A DNA stretch of 64,000 nucleotides from Ilyobacter_A sp963675185 (GTDB lineage: Bacteria; Fusobacteriota; Fusobacteriia; Fusobacteriales; Fusobacteriaceae): NCBI GenBank assembly GCA_963675185.2, contig CAXXOH010000003.1, positions 1,550,001 through 1,614,000 of the forward strand. Reading direction: 5' to 3'. The translations under genes were made by a program, and so were the position numbers. Position 1 is the stretch's first letter. Each line of letters begins with the position of its first letter. Positions 25,659 through 34,314 of the stretch are shown here, one piece after another. The notes beneath the pieces were generated by a model. The model saw nothing but the letters and a program-made list of their open reading frames with translations. It made no database searches and was not told where the DNA came from.

Positions 25659-26680
25659 TGAAAAGAAGGGGGTTGAATATCTTTTTCCTAGTGTCGCTTG
25701 TCCTGAGCACTTTGATGTTTGGCAAGGCCTTCGACATAAGAAGCAGAGAAGTAGTAAATTTGTCTAACTTTACAGACTATTACGAGGATTCTGAAATAAC
25801 AAATGGCGGGGTACAGATACTTGACTCCAATTTCGTTACTATCGAAAAAGAGTTCGATTTTTCGGAAACTCCAAACGAAACTTTGGTCGCAAAAGATACT
25901 GAGTCTGAGAAACCAGTTGTAGTTGTAAAGGAAAAACCAGAAATAAAAGAATATACTGTAAAAAAAGGGGATTCGTTATACAAAATAGCTAAGACTCTCG
26001 GCATAGATTTCAACATACTTGTTGCAAATAACCCAAATGTAAAAAACGGGAAAATAATAGCTGGGCAAAAGCTTCAGTATCCAACTGTAAATGGTCTCTA
26101 CTATACAGTTAGAAAAGGGGACTCACTCAGCAGAATATCCCAAAAATATGGGGTAAAAATAGGAGACTTGATTGACACTAATGAGCTGGGCAGCAGCAAC
26201 CTGAAAGTAGGTCAAAAACTTTTTGTAAAAAACCCTAGTTTAGATAAGATAAGTGCCACAACTAGGGTTAGTGGTAAAAGTACTAGCAACGCCTTTGCAT
26301 TTCAATGGCCTGTTAAGTGGAGAGGAGTTACTAGTCCGTTTGGTAAAAGGTTTCATCCGGTATTGAAGAGAACAATATACCACCAAGGTGTAGACTTAAG
26401 GGCTGCCGTTGGGGCTTCTCTTTATGCTCCAGAAAGCGGTAGAGTAAGCACAGCAGGATGGCTTGGCGGCTATGGTAAAATAATAATTTTGAAGCATAAA
26501 AATGGCTATGAAACAAGAATGGGTCATTTAGATAAAATATATGTTACCCCGGGGCAATATGTAAAAAAGGGTGACTTGATAGGAAAAACCGGTAAAACCG
26601 GTAGAGTTACCGGGCCACACCTGCATTTTGAAATAAGAAAAAATGGGGTTCCGCAGAATCCTATGAATTATAGAAGATAG
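25658..26680 (+). CDS. Secreted LysM-LysM-M23 peptidoglycan endopeptidase
   Basis: 340 residues. N-terminal signal (about 6-23), a Ser/Thr/Pro-rich linker, two LysM domains (about 98-142 and 146-190: YTVKKGDSLYKIAKTLGI and YTVRKGDSLSRISQKYGV), and a C-terminal M23 domain with zinc ligands in YHQGVDLRA, and HLHFEIR preceded by GRVTGP. All active-site residues appear present, so either an active endopeptidase or an NlpD-like amidase activator. GTG start overlaps the rho stop. Ends at a terminator. Confidence 0.92.
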   Translation: MKRRGLNIFFLVSLVLSTLMFGKAFDIRSREVVNLSNFTDYYEDSEITNGGVQILDSNFVTIEKEFDFSETPNETLVAKDTESEKPVVVVKEKPEIKEYTVKKGDSLYKIAKTLGIDFNILVANNPNVKNGKIIAGQKLQYPTVNGLYYTVRKGDSLSRISQKYGVKIGDLIDTNELGSSNLKVGQKLFVKNPSLDKISATTRVSGKSTSNAFAFQWPVKWRGVTSPFGKRFHPVLKRTIYHQGVDLRAAVGASLYAPESGRVSTAGWLGGYGKIIILKHKNGYETRMGHLDKIYVTPGQYVKKGDLIGKTGKTGRVTGPHLHFEIRKNGVPQNPMNYRR

Positions 26681-26703
26681 GGAGCTTATTAGCTCCTTTT
26701 TCT
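26681..26703 (+). terminator. Terminator after the M23 peptidase gene
   Basis: GGAGCT / AGCTCC stem with TATT loop, followed by TTTTTCTT. Starts directly after the stop codon. Confidence 0.85.
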
Positions 26704-26765
26704 TGTATATATAGCAAAAATCCGATATAATATATCTAATAGAATTAAAATAGGGAGAGATATTG

Positions 26766-27818
26766 ATGCCTTTAAATACAAAGAGGATAAAAGTAGGGGA
26801 CATATATATAGGCGGTAGCAAAGACGTGGTTATACAATCAATGACAAACACCAATACAGCGGATGTAGAGACTACAGTTTCCCAGATAAAAAAATTGCAA
26901 GATGCCGGATGTGAGATGGTTAGGGTTACGGTAAACAGTGAAAAAGCTGCGGAGGCCTTAAAAGAGATAAAAGCCAGAGTGAACATCCCAGTTGTCGCCG
27001 ACATACATTTTGACTATAGACTTGCACTCAAATCCATAGAAAATGGGGTGGACAAGCTAAGAATAAATCCCGGGAATATAGGCTCTGATGAGAGAGTAAA
27101 AGAGGTAGTAGATAAAGCAAAGGAGTACGGGGTACCCATAAGGATAGGTGTAAACGGGGGCTCTTTGGAAAAAAGCATACTAGAAAAATACGGCGAGGTC
27201 TGTCCTGAAGCCTTAGTTGAGAGCGCTATGTACCATATAAGACTTTTAGAAAAATTTCATTTCAACGACATAGTTGTTTCTCTGAAAGCTAGCAATGTAA
27301 AGATAATGAGGGACGCGTATAGAATTATCAGCAAAAAAGTGGGTTACCCACTGCACCTTGGAGTGACTGAAGCTGGTACAGCTTTTCAGGGGAGCATAAA
27401 GTCTGCTATAGGCATAGGCAGCCTGCTTTTAGATGATATAGGTGACACGATAAGGGTATCCCTTACGGAGGACCCTGTAGAAGAGATAAGAGTGGCAAAA
27501 GAGATACTAAAGGTTCTAGACATAAGAAGTGATTCTGCTGAGATAGTTTCATGCCCAACCTGCGGAAGGACCGAAATAGACTTAATCAACCTAGCCAAAA
27601 AAGTAGAGGAGGAATTTTCTACACTTAACCAAAGGCTTAAGATAGCCGTCATGGGCTGTGTGGTAAACGGACCGGGAGAGGCAAGAGAAGCTGATTATGG
27701 TGTAGCTGGAGGGAAAAATGTGGGCGTGCTATTTAAAAAGGGCAAGGTCGTTAAAACTGTAAAAGAGGAAGAGATACTTGAAGAGCTAAAAAAGATGATC
27801 GAAGAAGACCTTTCATAA
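26766..27818 (+). CDS. ispG: 4-hydroxy-3-methylbut-2-enyl diphosphate synthase
   Basis: 350 residues: TIM barrel (about 1-255) with QSMTNT, VADIHFDYRLAL and KLRINPGNIG, and a C-terminal [4Fe-4S] domain with SCPTCGR and GCVVNGPGE providing three Cys and a Glu ligand. Penultimate step of the MEP isoprenoid pathway. ATG 26766 has GGGAGAG upstream; the preceding TTG is not needed. Followed after 12 bases by an unrelated secreted protein, probably in the same transcript. Confidence 0.96.
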   Translation: MPLNTKRIKVGDIYIGGSKDVVIQSMTNTNTADVETTVSQIKKLQDAGCEMVRVTVNSEKAAEALKEIKARVNIPVVADIHFDYRLALKSIENGVDKLRINPGNIGSDERVKEVVDKAKEYGVPIRIGVNGGSLEKSILEKYGEVCPEALVESAMYHIRLLEKFHFNDIVVSLKASNVKIMRDAYRIISKKVGYPLHLGVTEAGTAFQGSIKSAIGIGSLLLDDIGDTIRVSLTEDPVEEIRVAKEILKVLDIRSDSAEIVSCPTCGRTEIDLINLAKKVEEEFSTLNQRLKIAVMGCVVNGPGEAREADYGVAGGKNVGVLFKKGKVVKTVKEEEILEELKKMIEEDLS

Positions 27819-27830
27819 GGAGGAGATTTT

Positions 27831-29105
27831 GTGAAGAAAATAGGCATCATAGCATATCTTTTTATTTGTACGGCAGCTTTCTCCTACGAAAGCTTTGAGA
27901 GTGATATAAAGGATACCTGGCTTTCGGTTTATTCAAACAACATTACCCTTGTTAGGGAAAAAAGATACTTAAACATAGAAGGCGAAACAGAAAAACTAGT
28001 ACTAAAAGGTCTGCCTAAATATGTCGATATAGGAAGCCTAAGTCTAAAAGGTGTGGACGTAAAGTCTGTAAACTACAACTCTAACCTGTTAGACTCATAT
28101 AAACTTTTGGAAAACTACATAGGGAAAAAAATATTTCTAGCTGACCCTGCCGCAAGGGATGAAGTCAAATTACTTTCTGTAGCACCTAAAATTATAGTCG
28201 AAACAGCTGCGGGGGAAATTTTAGTAGACCCAAAAAAAGAGATTTTTTTGCCTAGGCTGGAGGAGGAACCGCTTCTTTACCCGAGTCTTACGTTAAAAAC
28301 TGAAAAGATAGACAAAGCAACTCAATTGGAAACAAGCTATCTTACAAACGGGATTTACTGGCAGTTTAACTACAAGTTTGACCTGGAAAATAAAAATCTG
28401 GAAACATGGGTAGAGCTAAGGAATAATTCCGGGAAAAACTTTAAGGACACACATCTGAAGCTTATATCAGGCGATATGAATGGAGCTTATCTGAGAGGCC
28501 AGGCTAAGGCTTATTCAATGGAAACAGCTAGCCTCGGTGAATTTTCCCAATGGAACGACTATATGGTATACGAATTTGATAAAGAGGTAACCCTTATGGA
28601 CTCTAACGTGGAGTATGTGAAATTGACGCAAGATAAAGTCGACTACGAAAAATTCTATCAGCACAGATTCAACAGCTTCAGCAAAAACCCAAGTATAAAT
28701 ATAAGGTTTAAAAACAGCCTTGGAAGGTTGTTGGCAAGAGGCAGGGTGAGCTTTTATGATGGTGTGGATTACCTTGGTGAAGGAAATCTTGATTATCTAA
28801 ATGAAGAGGAGAAGGCGGATATAGGAATAGCCAGAAGCTTTGAAGTAAGGGCAGAGTCTAAAATAGATAGCAGCGTGATGTTGTCTAAGAAGATATATAA
28901 AAAAAGGGTAGTTTACAGTTTGAAAAACAATAGAGACGAAAAGGTAAAGTTAGAACTTATATACGACAACCTGCCGGCTAGCTGGACCGAACTTCAATCT
29001 GAACAGCCATATGAAAAGGTATCTGATAGGAGCATTCTATTTAAAATAGACATGGCACCTGGCGAAGAGAAGGAGTTTAGATTTTCATATATCGAAGAAA
29101 ATTAA
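27831..29105 (+). CDS. Secreted DUF4139-domain protein
   Basis: 424 residues with a signal peptide (KKIGIIAYLFICTAAFS). The N-terminal beta-rich part (ITLVREKRYLNIEGETEKLVLKGLPKYVDIGSL) and C-terminal part (KYRK-like KIYKKRVVYSLKNNRDEKVKLELIYD) fit the DUF4139 group, whose bacterial function is undefined. Probably periplasmic or surface-attached. GTG start with AAGGAGGAG. Its position after ispG seems operonic rather than functional. Confidence 0.7.
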   Translation: MKKIGIIAYLFICTAAFSYESFESDIKDTWLSVYSNNITLVREKRYLNIEGETEKLVLKGLPKYVDIGSLSLKGVDVKSVNYNSNLLDSYKLLENYIGKKIFLADPAARDEVKLLSVAPKIIVETAAGEILVDPKKEIFLPRLEEEPLLYPSLTLKTEKIDKATQLETSYLTNGIYWQFNYKFDLENKNLETWVELRNNSGKNFKDTHLKLISGDMNGAYLRGQAKAYSMETASLGEFSQWNDYMVYEFDKEVTLMDSNVEYVKLTQDKVDYEKFYQHRFNSFSKNPSINIRFKNSLGRLLARGRVSFYDGVDYLGEGNLDYLNEEEKADIGIARSFEVRAESKIDSSVMLSKKIYKKRVVYSLKNNRDEKVKLELIYDNLPASWTELQSEQPYEKVSDRSILFKIDMAPGEEKEFRFSYIEEN

Positions 29106-29173
29106 TAAAAATATATTAAACTATTTATTATTTTCTTTAGTCTAAAAGTTGATAAACTTTGAAAGGAAAAGAG

Positions 29174-29635
29174 ATGGAATTCGAGGTTATTTTTGAGGAG
29201 TACTTTGATAGAATTTTTAATAAAATACTTGGAATGGTGAAAAATAAACAGGATGCAGAGGATATCTCGCAGGAGGTTTTTTTCAGCGTATACAAAAATA
29301 TGAAGAAATTTAGAAAGGAAAGTAATATATACACCTGGATTTACAGGATAGCTATAAACAAAGTATATGACTTTTATAGAAAAAAGAAAGTTAATTTTGA
29401 GTTGAACGAAGAAATCTTTCAGATAGAAGATGACGTAAACTTAAACACTAAGATAATACTAGAGGACAAGCTTAAGATCTTGGAGAACAGGGAGAAAAGA
29501 ATTATCCTTATGAAAGATATATACGGGTATAAATTCAGGGAAATAGCTAAACTAATGGAAATGAAGCTGTCTACGGTAAAATCATCTTATTATAAAGGTA
29601 TGAAAATGATGGGAGGAGAGGGTTATGACTTCTAA
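29174..29635 (+). CDS. ECF-family RNA polymerase sigma factor
   Basis: 153 residues: region 2 (FEEYFDRIFNKILGMVKNKQDAEDISQEVFF with the WIYRIAINKVYDFYRKKK end) and region 4 (RIILMKDIYGYKFREIAKLMEMKLSTVKSSYYKGMK), joined by a short linker, no region 3. ATG 29174 follows AAAGGA; the TTG at 29159 precedes it and is rejected. Stop overlaps the next gene, which looks like a small anti-sigma factor, and a Spy-like periplasmic gene follows, so this is probably an envelope-stress sigma factor. Confidence 0.92.
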   Translation: MEFEVIFEEYFDRIFNKILGMVKNKQDAEDISQEVFFSVYKNMKKFRKESNIYTWIYRIAINKVYDFYRKKKVNFELNEEIFQIEDDVNLNTKIILEDKLKILENREKRIILMKDIYGYKFREIAKLMEMKLSTVKSSYYKGMKMMGGEGYDF

Positions 29636-29921
29636 GGAAATAGTCAGGTTAAACCTCTATAAAAGAATGCTAGAAGAGGAAAAAAGAAAAAATAAAAGAC
29701 TGAAAGCCATGTTTTTGAGTGTTTTTGTAGTAGGGGTCTTCAGTTTGCCGGTTTACGACAAATACAGCCAAGAGGGGGTAATCATTCCAGGCCAATTCAA
29801 CTCAACAGCTAACTTAAGTAATAAAAGAATCAATTTGGAGCAGCTTTTAGAAGACGAGATTTTTGTGGAAAAACAGTTTGATATGAGTCAAGAAGAACTT
29901 TTGAGTGAATTGAGTATATGA
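29625..29921 (+). CDS. Small single-pass membrane protein, putative anti-sigma factor
   Basis: 98 residues: a very basic cytoplasmic N-terminus (about 1-27), one membrane helix (about 28-44), and an acidic extracytoplasmic tail with two Leu-rich amphipathic pieces. Overlaps the ECF sigma gene by 11 bases. Such a topology and position are typical of anti-sigma factors, but no zinc-binding ASD motif is present, so the assignment is contextual. ATG follows GGAGAGGG. Confidence 0.6.
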   Translation: MTSKEIVRLNLYKRMLEEEKRKNKRLKAMFLSVFVVGVFSLPVYDKYSQEGVIIPGQFNSTANLSNKRINLEQLLEDEIFVEKQFDMSQEELLSELSI

Positions 29922-29932
29922 GGAGGAAATTA

Positions 29933-30376
29933 ATGATGAGATTTATGGTAGTTATCCTGGCATTAATTCTTGCAAGCTCGACTTTTGCGGCAGTTGTCAG
30001 TGGTATAACCTCAAATGATTTGAGAGAGATCGGGGTTTCTGAAAACAGTATAAAGATGGCTAATGATATTGTAGAGTCAGCTATAAAGAAGTCTAAGGTT
30101 TTGAGCTTAGAGAAAAAAAGGAAAGAGCTAGAGATTCAAAAGCTTTTGATAGATAATCCTGAAAAAAATTGGGAGGGTATATCCTCGCTTCTTGAAGAAA
30201 TAGGGAGAATAGAATCTGAGATGAAAAAGAATAAACTGAAAAGTCAGATAGAACTTAAAAAGTATATAACTGATGAACAGTATAAAAATGCCAGAGAACT
30301 TGCGATTAAAAGGTATAAAGATGATGCCAGTGTAAACATAAAGATAAAAACTAGCAACTCTCAAGTAGAAAGATAA
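29933..30376 (+). CDS. Spy/CpxP-like periplasmic protein
   Basis: 147 residues: signal peptide (MVVILALILASSTFAA), then a charged all-helical protein. KKYITDEQYKNARELAIKRY resembles the second helix-pair motif of Spy/heavy-metal-resistance family chaperones, and the EKKRKELEIQKLLID part the first. ATG 29933 is chosen because AGGAGG lies six bases upstream; the ATG at 29918 precedes that site. Third gene of the ECF module, so it may be both effector and sensor. It is a paralogue in type of the protein at 10475. Confidence 0.62.
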   Translation: MMRFMVVILALILASSTFAAVVSGITSNDLREIGVSENSIKMANDIVESAIKKSKVLSLEKKRKELEIQKLLIDNPEKNWEGISSLLEEIGRIESEMKKNKLKSQIELKKYITDEQYKNARELAIKRYKDDASVNIKIKTSNSQVER

Positions 30377-30382
30377 AAATTT

Positions 30383-30417
30383 AAAATCCCACCAGGTTTA
30401 AATCTGATGGGATTTTT
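30383..30417. terminator. Bidirectional terminator between the ECF module and the aminomutase gene
   Basis: AAAATCCCA-C-CAG / CTG-A-TGGGATTTT, 12 pairs with one mismatch and an 8-base loop, flanked by A and T runs on both sides. It serves two convergent genes. Confidence 0.85.
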
Positions 30418-30418
30418 A

Positions 30419-31681
30419 TTATATCAAGTCTTCTATGTTTTTTGAAGGGTGATTCTTATATTTTATCACATTGCCTTCCCAGGTTCTAAACATTACAAAA
30501 TCTTTACCTCTAGACACGAGATACTGTGGCATCAGAGGAGTTTTACCTAGGCCGTTTGGGGCGTTGACTATATAAGTAGGGACTGCCATACCAGAAGTAT
30601 AACCCCTTAAGTATTCCATTATGTCCAGACCGTCATCTACTGAGGTGTTGAAGTGGGTAGTACCCTGAACATGCTTGGAGTGGAATATATAGTACGGTCT
30701 AACCCTTACTTTTAGTAGCTCTTGGTTCATAAGTCTCATTATATATTTATCGTTGTTTATTCCGTTTAAGAGCACAGCTTGGTTGCCCAAAGGTATCCCT
30801 GCATTAGAAAGCTTTTCACATGCCGCCTTTGCTTCAGGAGTAATTTCTTTTGGGTGATTAAAGTGTGTGTTCAGGTATATTGGGTGGTAATTTTTTAGCA
30901 TATCCACGAGTTCATCCGTGATTCTTTGCGGTAAGGTAACAGGAGTTCTTGTACCTATTCTTATTATCTCCACATGCGGTATCTCGCGTAGCTGTTTTAA
31001 TATCCACTCTAACCTGTTATCCGACAGTGCCAGAGAGTCTCCACCTGTCAGGAGTATATCCCTTACTTCAGGGTTGTTTTTTACGTACTCTATGGATTCA
31101 ATGATGTCCGAGTCGCTCCTATAACAATCGTTTTCCCCTATGTTTCTTCTCCTTTGACAGTGTCTGCAGTACATTGCACACTCGTTTGTCGTGTTTATGA
31201 TAAGCCTGTCCGGATATCTTCTAGTTATACTGCCTGCAGGATTTGTAAGCTTTTCCCCCATTGGATCCGCTTCGCCGGTTTTTGCGGTTATTTCAGCATA
31301 GGTAGGCACGGACAAAAGCCTTATGGGATCGTATTTGTTATTTGGGCCTATAAGGCAGGCATAGTAAGGCGAGATAGCCCACCTGTAGATTTTTCCTACT
31401 TCATCAATTTGTTTTTTTTCCTCACTGCTCAGATTAAGTATCAAGCTGAGGGTATCTGCATCAGAGATTCTGTTAGAAAGTTGCCATTGATAGTCGTTCC
31501 AGTCATCCTCTGTGGCTTTAAAATGTTTTAGTAATACATCTTTTGATTTTTTATATTGTTTTTGAATTTTTTCAGACATCCCTTTATCAATACTGTCTCT
31601 TATATTTAAATAGTCATCGATTCTGGATTTTAGTTCATCAGCACGTTTTAGAGAAACGTTTCTGCTATCTACTACTCTCAT
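30419..31681 (-). CDS. eam: Glutamate 2,3-aminomutase (radical SAM, PLP)
   Basis: 420 residues, closely related to lysine 2,3-aminomutase: cluster Cys168/172/175 in CAMYCRHC, GGD of the SAM site (TGGDSL), PLP Lys380 in GLGKTP. In KamA the substrate epsilon-amine is held by Asp293 and Asp330; here the aligned residues are Lys336 (HSKHVQG) and Asn373 (IVNAPN), with the same 37-residue spacing. Lys and Asn at these places are what the characterised Clostridioides glutamate 2,3-aminomutase uses for the glutamate carboxylate. It also lacks the Cys-rich C-terminal tail of KamA. The likely product is beta-glutamate, a compatible solute. Good ribosome site GAGGAGGG; own promoter upstream. Confidence 0.85.
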   Translation of the reverse strand: MRVVDSRNVSLKRADELKSRIDDYLNIRDSIDKGMSEKIQKQYKKSKDVLLKHFKATEDDWNDYQWQLSNRISDADTLSLILNLSSEEKKQIDEVGKIYRWAISPYYACLIGPNNKYDPIRLLSVPTYAEITAKTGEADPMGEKLTNPAGSITRRYPDRLIINTTNECAMYCRHCQRRRNIGENDCYRSDSDIIESIEYVKNNPEVRDILLTGGDSLALSDNRLEWILKQLREIPHVEIIRIGTRTPVTLPQRITDELVDMLKNYHPIYLNTHFNHPKEITPEAKAACEKLSNAGIPLGNQAVLLNGINNDKYIMRLMNQELLKVRVRPYYIFHSKHVQGTTHFNTSVDDGLDIMEYLRGYTSGMAVPTYIVNAPNGLGKTPLMPQYLVSRGKDFVMFRTWEGNVIKYKNHPSKNIEDLI

Positions 31682-31761
31682 ACTTTAACCCTCCTCTTAT
31701 TCGTTAGATTTAACTTACAACCAAAAATATCCTTATATATATTATACACATCGCATCATAT

Positions 31762-31790
31762 ATTATATAAATATAACACAATTTTGTCAA
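31762..31790 (-). promoter_or_regulatory. Consensus sigma-70 promoter of the aminomutase gene
   Basis: On the minus strand TTGACA (31790-31785), 17-base spacer, TATAAT (31767-31762), both perfect matches, about 80 bases before the start codon. Confidence 0.85.
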
Positions 31791-31865
31791 TTGTAATTCA
31801 GGATAAATATTTTTCTAATAAAAAAATAGAAATATGTTTTTTAAATTATGATTGTAGTAGAACAA

Positions 31866-31896
31866 AATTAAAAACCGCTTTTAAGCGGTTTTTAAA
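31866..31896 (-). terminator. Terminator of the lemA-like operon
   Basis: Perfect stem AAAAACCGCTT / AAGCGGTTTTT with a 2-base centre, directly after the lemA stop on the minus strand. Symmetric, so it may work both ways. Confidence 0.85.
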
Positions 31897-32449
31897 ATTT
31901 TATTTCTATATCGGATTTCTCTTCTTTCATCACCTTGAAAAACTCTCTTTTCTTATAGTTCAGTGGCCCGGCTATCAGTACGTAGGGAATCTGCTCGATT
32001 CTTATGTTAAATATATTTACGGAATCGTTGTAGAACTCCCGTCTATCTGCTATACTGTTTTCCAGTTGCGACACTCTCTCCTGCAAGAATATGAAGTTTT
32101 GGTTAGCTTTTAGTTCTGGATAATTTTCAGAAACGGCAAAAATAGATTTAAACGCTCCTTCCATTAGGCTGTCTGCATTGGCTTTTTCTTCTGGGGTTTT
32201 AGCCTTATAAAAATAGCTTCTAGCCTCTGTTATTTTTGTGAGGAGCTTCTCTTCGAAATTCATATAACCTTTGACAACGTCGACGAGTTTTTTCAGTTCG
32301 TCATGCCTTTGTTTCAGCAGTACATCAATATTGCTATATGCTTTGTCGATGTTGTGTTTTAGCCTGATCAGGCTATTGTAAATCGAGATAAAATAAACTG
32401 CTACCGCCAAGATTATAATTACAGTGGCGGAAATAAATATGAGACCCAT
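31892..32449 (-). CDS. LemA-family membrane protein
   Basis: 185 residues. One N-terminal membrane helix (about 3-23) followed directly by the typical LemA coiled helical domain: YNSLIRLKHNIDKAYSNIDVLLKQRHDELKKLVDVVKGYMNFE, and the late ENSIADRREFYNDSVNIFNIRIEQIP block. Function of LemA proteins is not settled; they are often next to membrane proteins. Follows a GIDE-domain gene by 11 bases, AAGGAGG before the ATG. Confidence 0.92.
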   Translation of the reverse strand: MGLIFISATVIIILAVAVYFISIYNSLIRLKHNIDKAYSNIDVLLKQRHDELKKLVDVVKGYMNFEEKLLTKITEARSYFYKAKTPEEKANADSLMEGAFKSIFAVSENYPELKANQNFIFLQERVSQLENSIADRREFYNDSVNIFNIRIEQIPYVLIAGPLNYKKREFFKVMKEEKSDIEIKF

Positions 32450-32460
32450 AAGTACCTCCT

Positions 32461-33255
32461 TTAAATTATGTTTTGTAACTTAAGGAAAATGGCTACAGAA
32501 GCAGCTATAAGCGATGCAGACAAAATTAGAGAGAAAAATATCTTAAACTTTGTCCACTTTAAAAGAGATTTTTCGCTTTTGTTTGAAATAAGAAAGGTTT
32601 TCTCATCTTTTCCACCGCTTATAACTAGATCCACCCCATCTTTTATAGAAGAAAAAGCTGATCCCAATATATATAGGGATTCGCTTGGTTCTATGTAATA
32701 CTCAAAAAACCTTCTGTCACCGACCATGTTCATGCCGGGATTTTGGCTTTTAATCCCTAAACTCGCTAAATCAACCTCTTTCGAGGAGAAATTTTCCTCA
32801 AGACGCTTGAAAAATTTTCTGTCCATTCCCATAGCTAGGGCGTGGCCCTGATACAGCTTTGATTTTACCGGGATCATTATTTCAGCTTTGTCCGGCCTAA
32901 CAAGAGCTCTTCCAGTATCATCCTCGAGAAGGAAGCTAACCCTCTTTTCGCCGGATGCTATTTGATCCCAGCTGTACTTCACACCGTCTTTGGAGTGCCT
33001 CTTTCTGTACTCCTCCACCCTGTACTTATAGTAAACGCAGGCTTTTCTGCAAAAAGGGGAGAATATAAGCTGCTTTGGTACAGCCGTACCTTTTAACTCC
33101 ACTATTCCCATGGCAGCAGACCTTATTTTTGAAGTGGGGATATCCTTTATTAGTAGATAGTGCTTGAGCCACTTCATAAAAATATAAAAACTGTATACCC
33201 CACCTATGAACATTAAGACTAGTATAAAGTAAGGAAAATTGATGTTTTGAGCCAT
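32461..33255 (-). CDS. GIDE-domain (E3 ligase-like) membrane protein
   Basis: 264 residues. N-terminal membrane helix (about 9-26) and C-terminal membrane helix (about 238-260) flank a beta-rich domain. KIRSAAMGIVELKGTAVP, SPFCRKACVYYKYRVEEY and VSFLLEDDTGRALVRPDKAEI correspond to the GIDE domain known from the mitochondrial ligase MULAN and from bacterial membrane proteins; there is no RING finger. Bacterial GIDE proteins are frequently next to lemA, as here. Biochemical role unknown. GGAGGTGG precedes the ATG. Confidence 0.78.
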   Translation of the reverse strand: MAQNINFPYFILVLMFIGGVYSFYIFMKWLKHYLLIKDIPTSKIRSAAMGIVELKGTAVPKQLIFSPFCRKACVYYKYRVEEYRKRHSKDGVKYSWDQIASGEKRVSFLLEDDTGRALVRPDKAEIMIPVKSKLYQGHALAMGMDRKFFKRLEENFSSKEVDLASLGIKSQNPGMNMVGDRRFFEYYIEPSESLYILGSAFSSIKDGVDLVISGGKDEKTFLISNKSEKSLLKWTKFKIFFSLILSASLIAASVAIFLKLQNII

Positions 33256-33366
33256 TATAAATCCACCTCCATTTATAAATTCAAATTTATACTAAAAATC
33301 CTCTTTTAAAGATTTGAAGAAATATGGTATACTATTATGCAGTTTGAAATTGAGAGGGGAGCAATT

Positions 33367-34224
33367 TTGGAAGGTATTATAAATATAGATAAACCAAAGG
33401 GGATAAGTTCTTTTGACGTTATAAGGGAACTCAGGAAGATACTTAAAACCAGAAAAATAGGTCACACAGGGACCCTAGACCCGCTTGCAACTGGGGTTTT
33501 GGTTATCTGTGTAGGCAAGGCCACCAAGCTGGCATCAGAGATAGAAGCCGGGGTTAAGGAGTATAGGGTGCAATTAGAGCTCGGCTACAGGACTGACACC
33601 TACGATATAGAGGGAGAAATTTTGGAAAAGCTGGAGTCTTTTCAAGTGGATAGGAACAGGATACTAGAAAAACTCGAAAAATTCAAGGGGAAAATAATGC
33701 AGGTCCCTCCTATGTATTCGGCGCTTAAAGTAGACGGGAAGAAGCTCTACGAGTTGGCCAGGCAGGGTATAGAGGTAGACAGAAAGGCAAGGAGTGTCTA
33801 TATTGAAAAACTCGACCTCGAGAAAATAGAGGATAGTATGCTGACACTTTTTTGCAGGGTTTCCAAGGGGACGTACATAAGGTCACTTGTGGATGATTTA
33901 GGAAGGGAACTCGGTACTTTCGCCACTATGACATCTCTTAGAAGGGTTAGGGTAGGTGAATACGGGGAGGAACAGTCCCATACTTTAGAAGAGATTAAGG
34001 CAAATTGTGAGCAAGGTAACATGAGCTTTTTAAAAAGTGTTGAAGAGAGTTTCTGTTACCATAGAATGGATTTGAATGACGATAGGCAGGTAAAGCTTTT
34101 TAAAAATGGCAATACTGTTGTAATAGATGGTGAGGATGGTAGACGCAGAGTTTACAGCGACGGAGTATTTTTGGGATTAGCGGAGTTAAAACAAAACCGT
34201 TTAAAAGGTTGGAAGTATTTTTAG
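33367..34224 (+). CDS. truB: tRNA pseudouridine(55) synthase
   Basis: 285 residues: GIINIDKPKGISSFDVI, catalytic Asp in GHTGTLDPLATGVL, and the substrate motifs RTDTYDIEG and VSKGTYIRSLVDDLG. Makes the universal pseudouridine at position 55 of tRNA. The start is a TTG at 33367 with GAGAGGGGAG before it; an ATG at 33337 would add ten residues and has no ribosome site. The -10-like TATACT just before it suggests a near-leaderless alternative but the TTG fits the family start. Confidence 0.95.
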   Translation: MEGIINIDKPKGISSFDVIRELRKILKTRKIGHTGTLDPLATGVLVICVGKATKLASEIEAGVKEYRVQLELGYRTDTYDIEGEILEKLESFQVDRNRILEKLEKFKGKIMQVPPMYSALKVDGKKLYELARQGIEVDRKARSVYIEKLDLEKIEDSMLTLFCRVSKGTYIRSLVDDLGRELGTFATMTSLRRVRVGEYGEEQSHTLEEIKANCEQGNMSFLKSVEESFCYHRMDLNDDRQVKLFKNGNTVVIDGEDGRRRVYSDGVFLGLAELKQNRLKGWKYF

Positions 34225-34314
34225 GTATTTTCATGCGAAGCCTAGTTTTCAGGGAAGCGATTTAAATAATCCAGAATTAGTTGAATAAAAAAATTTATAA
34301 TAAAGGGGAAAAAC

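Noticed and set aside
30419..31681. Annotation as lysine 2,3-aminomutase (KamA)
   Set aside because: Both lysine-specifying Asp residues are replaced by Lys336 and Asn373, the glutamate 2,3-aminomutase pair.
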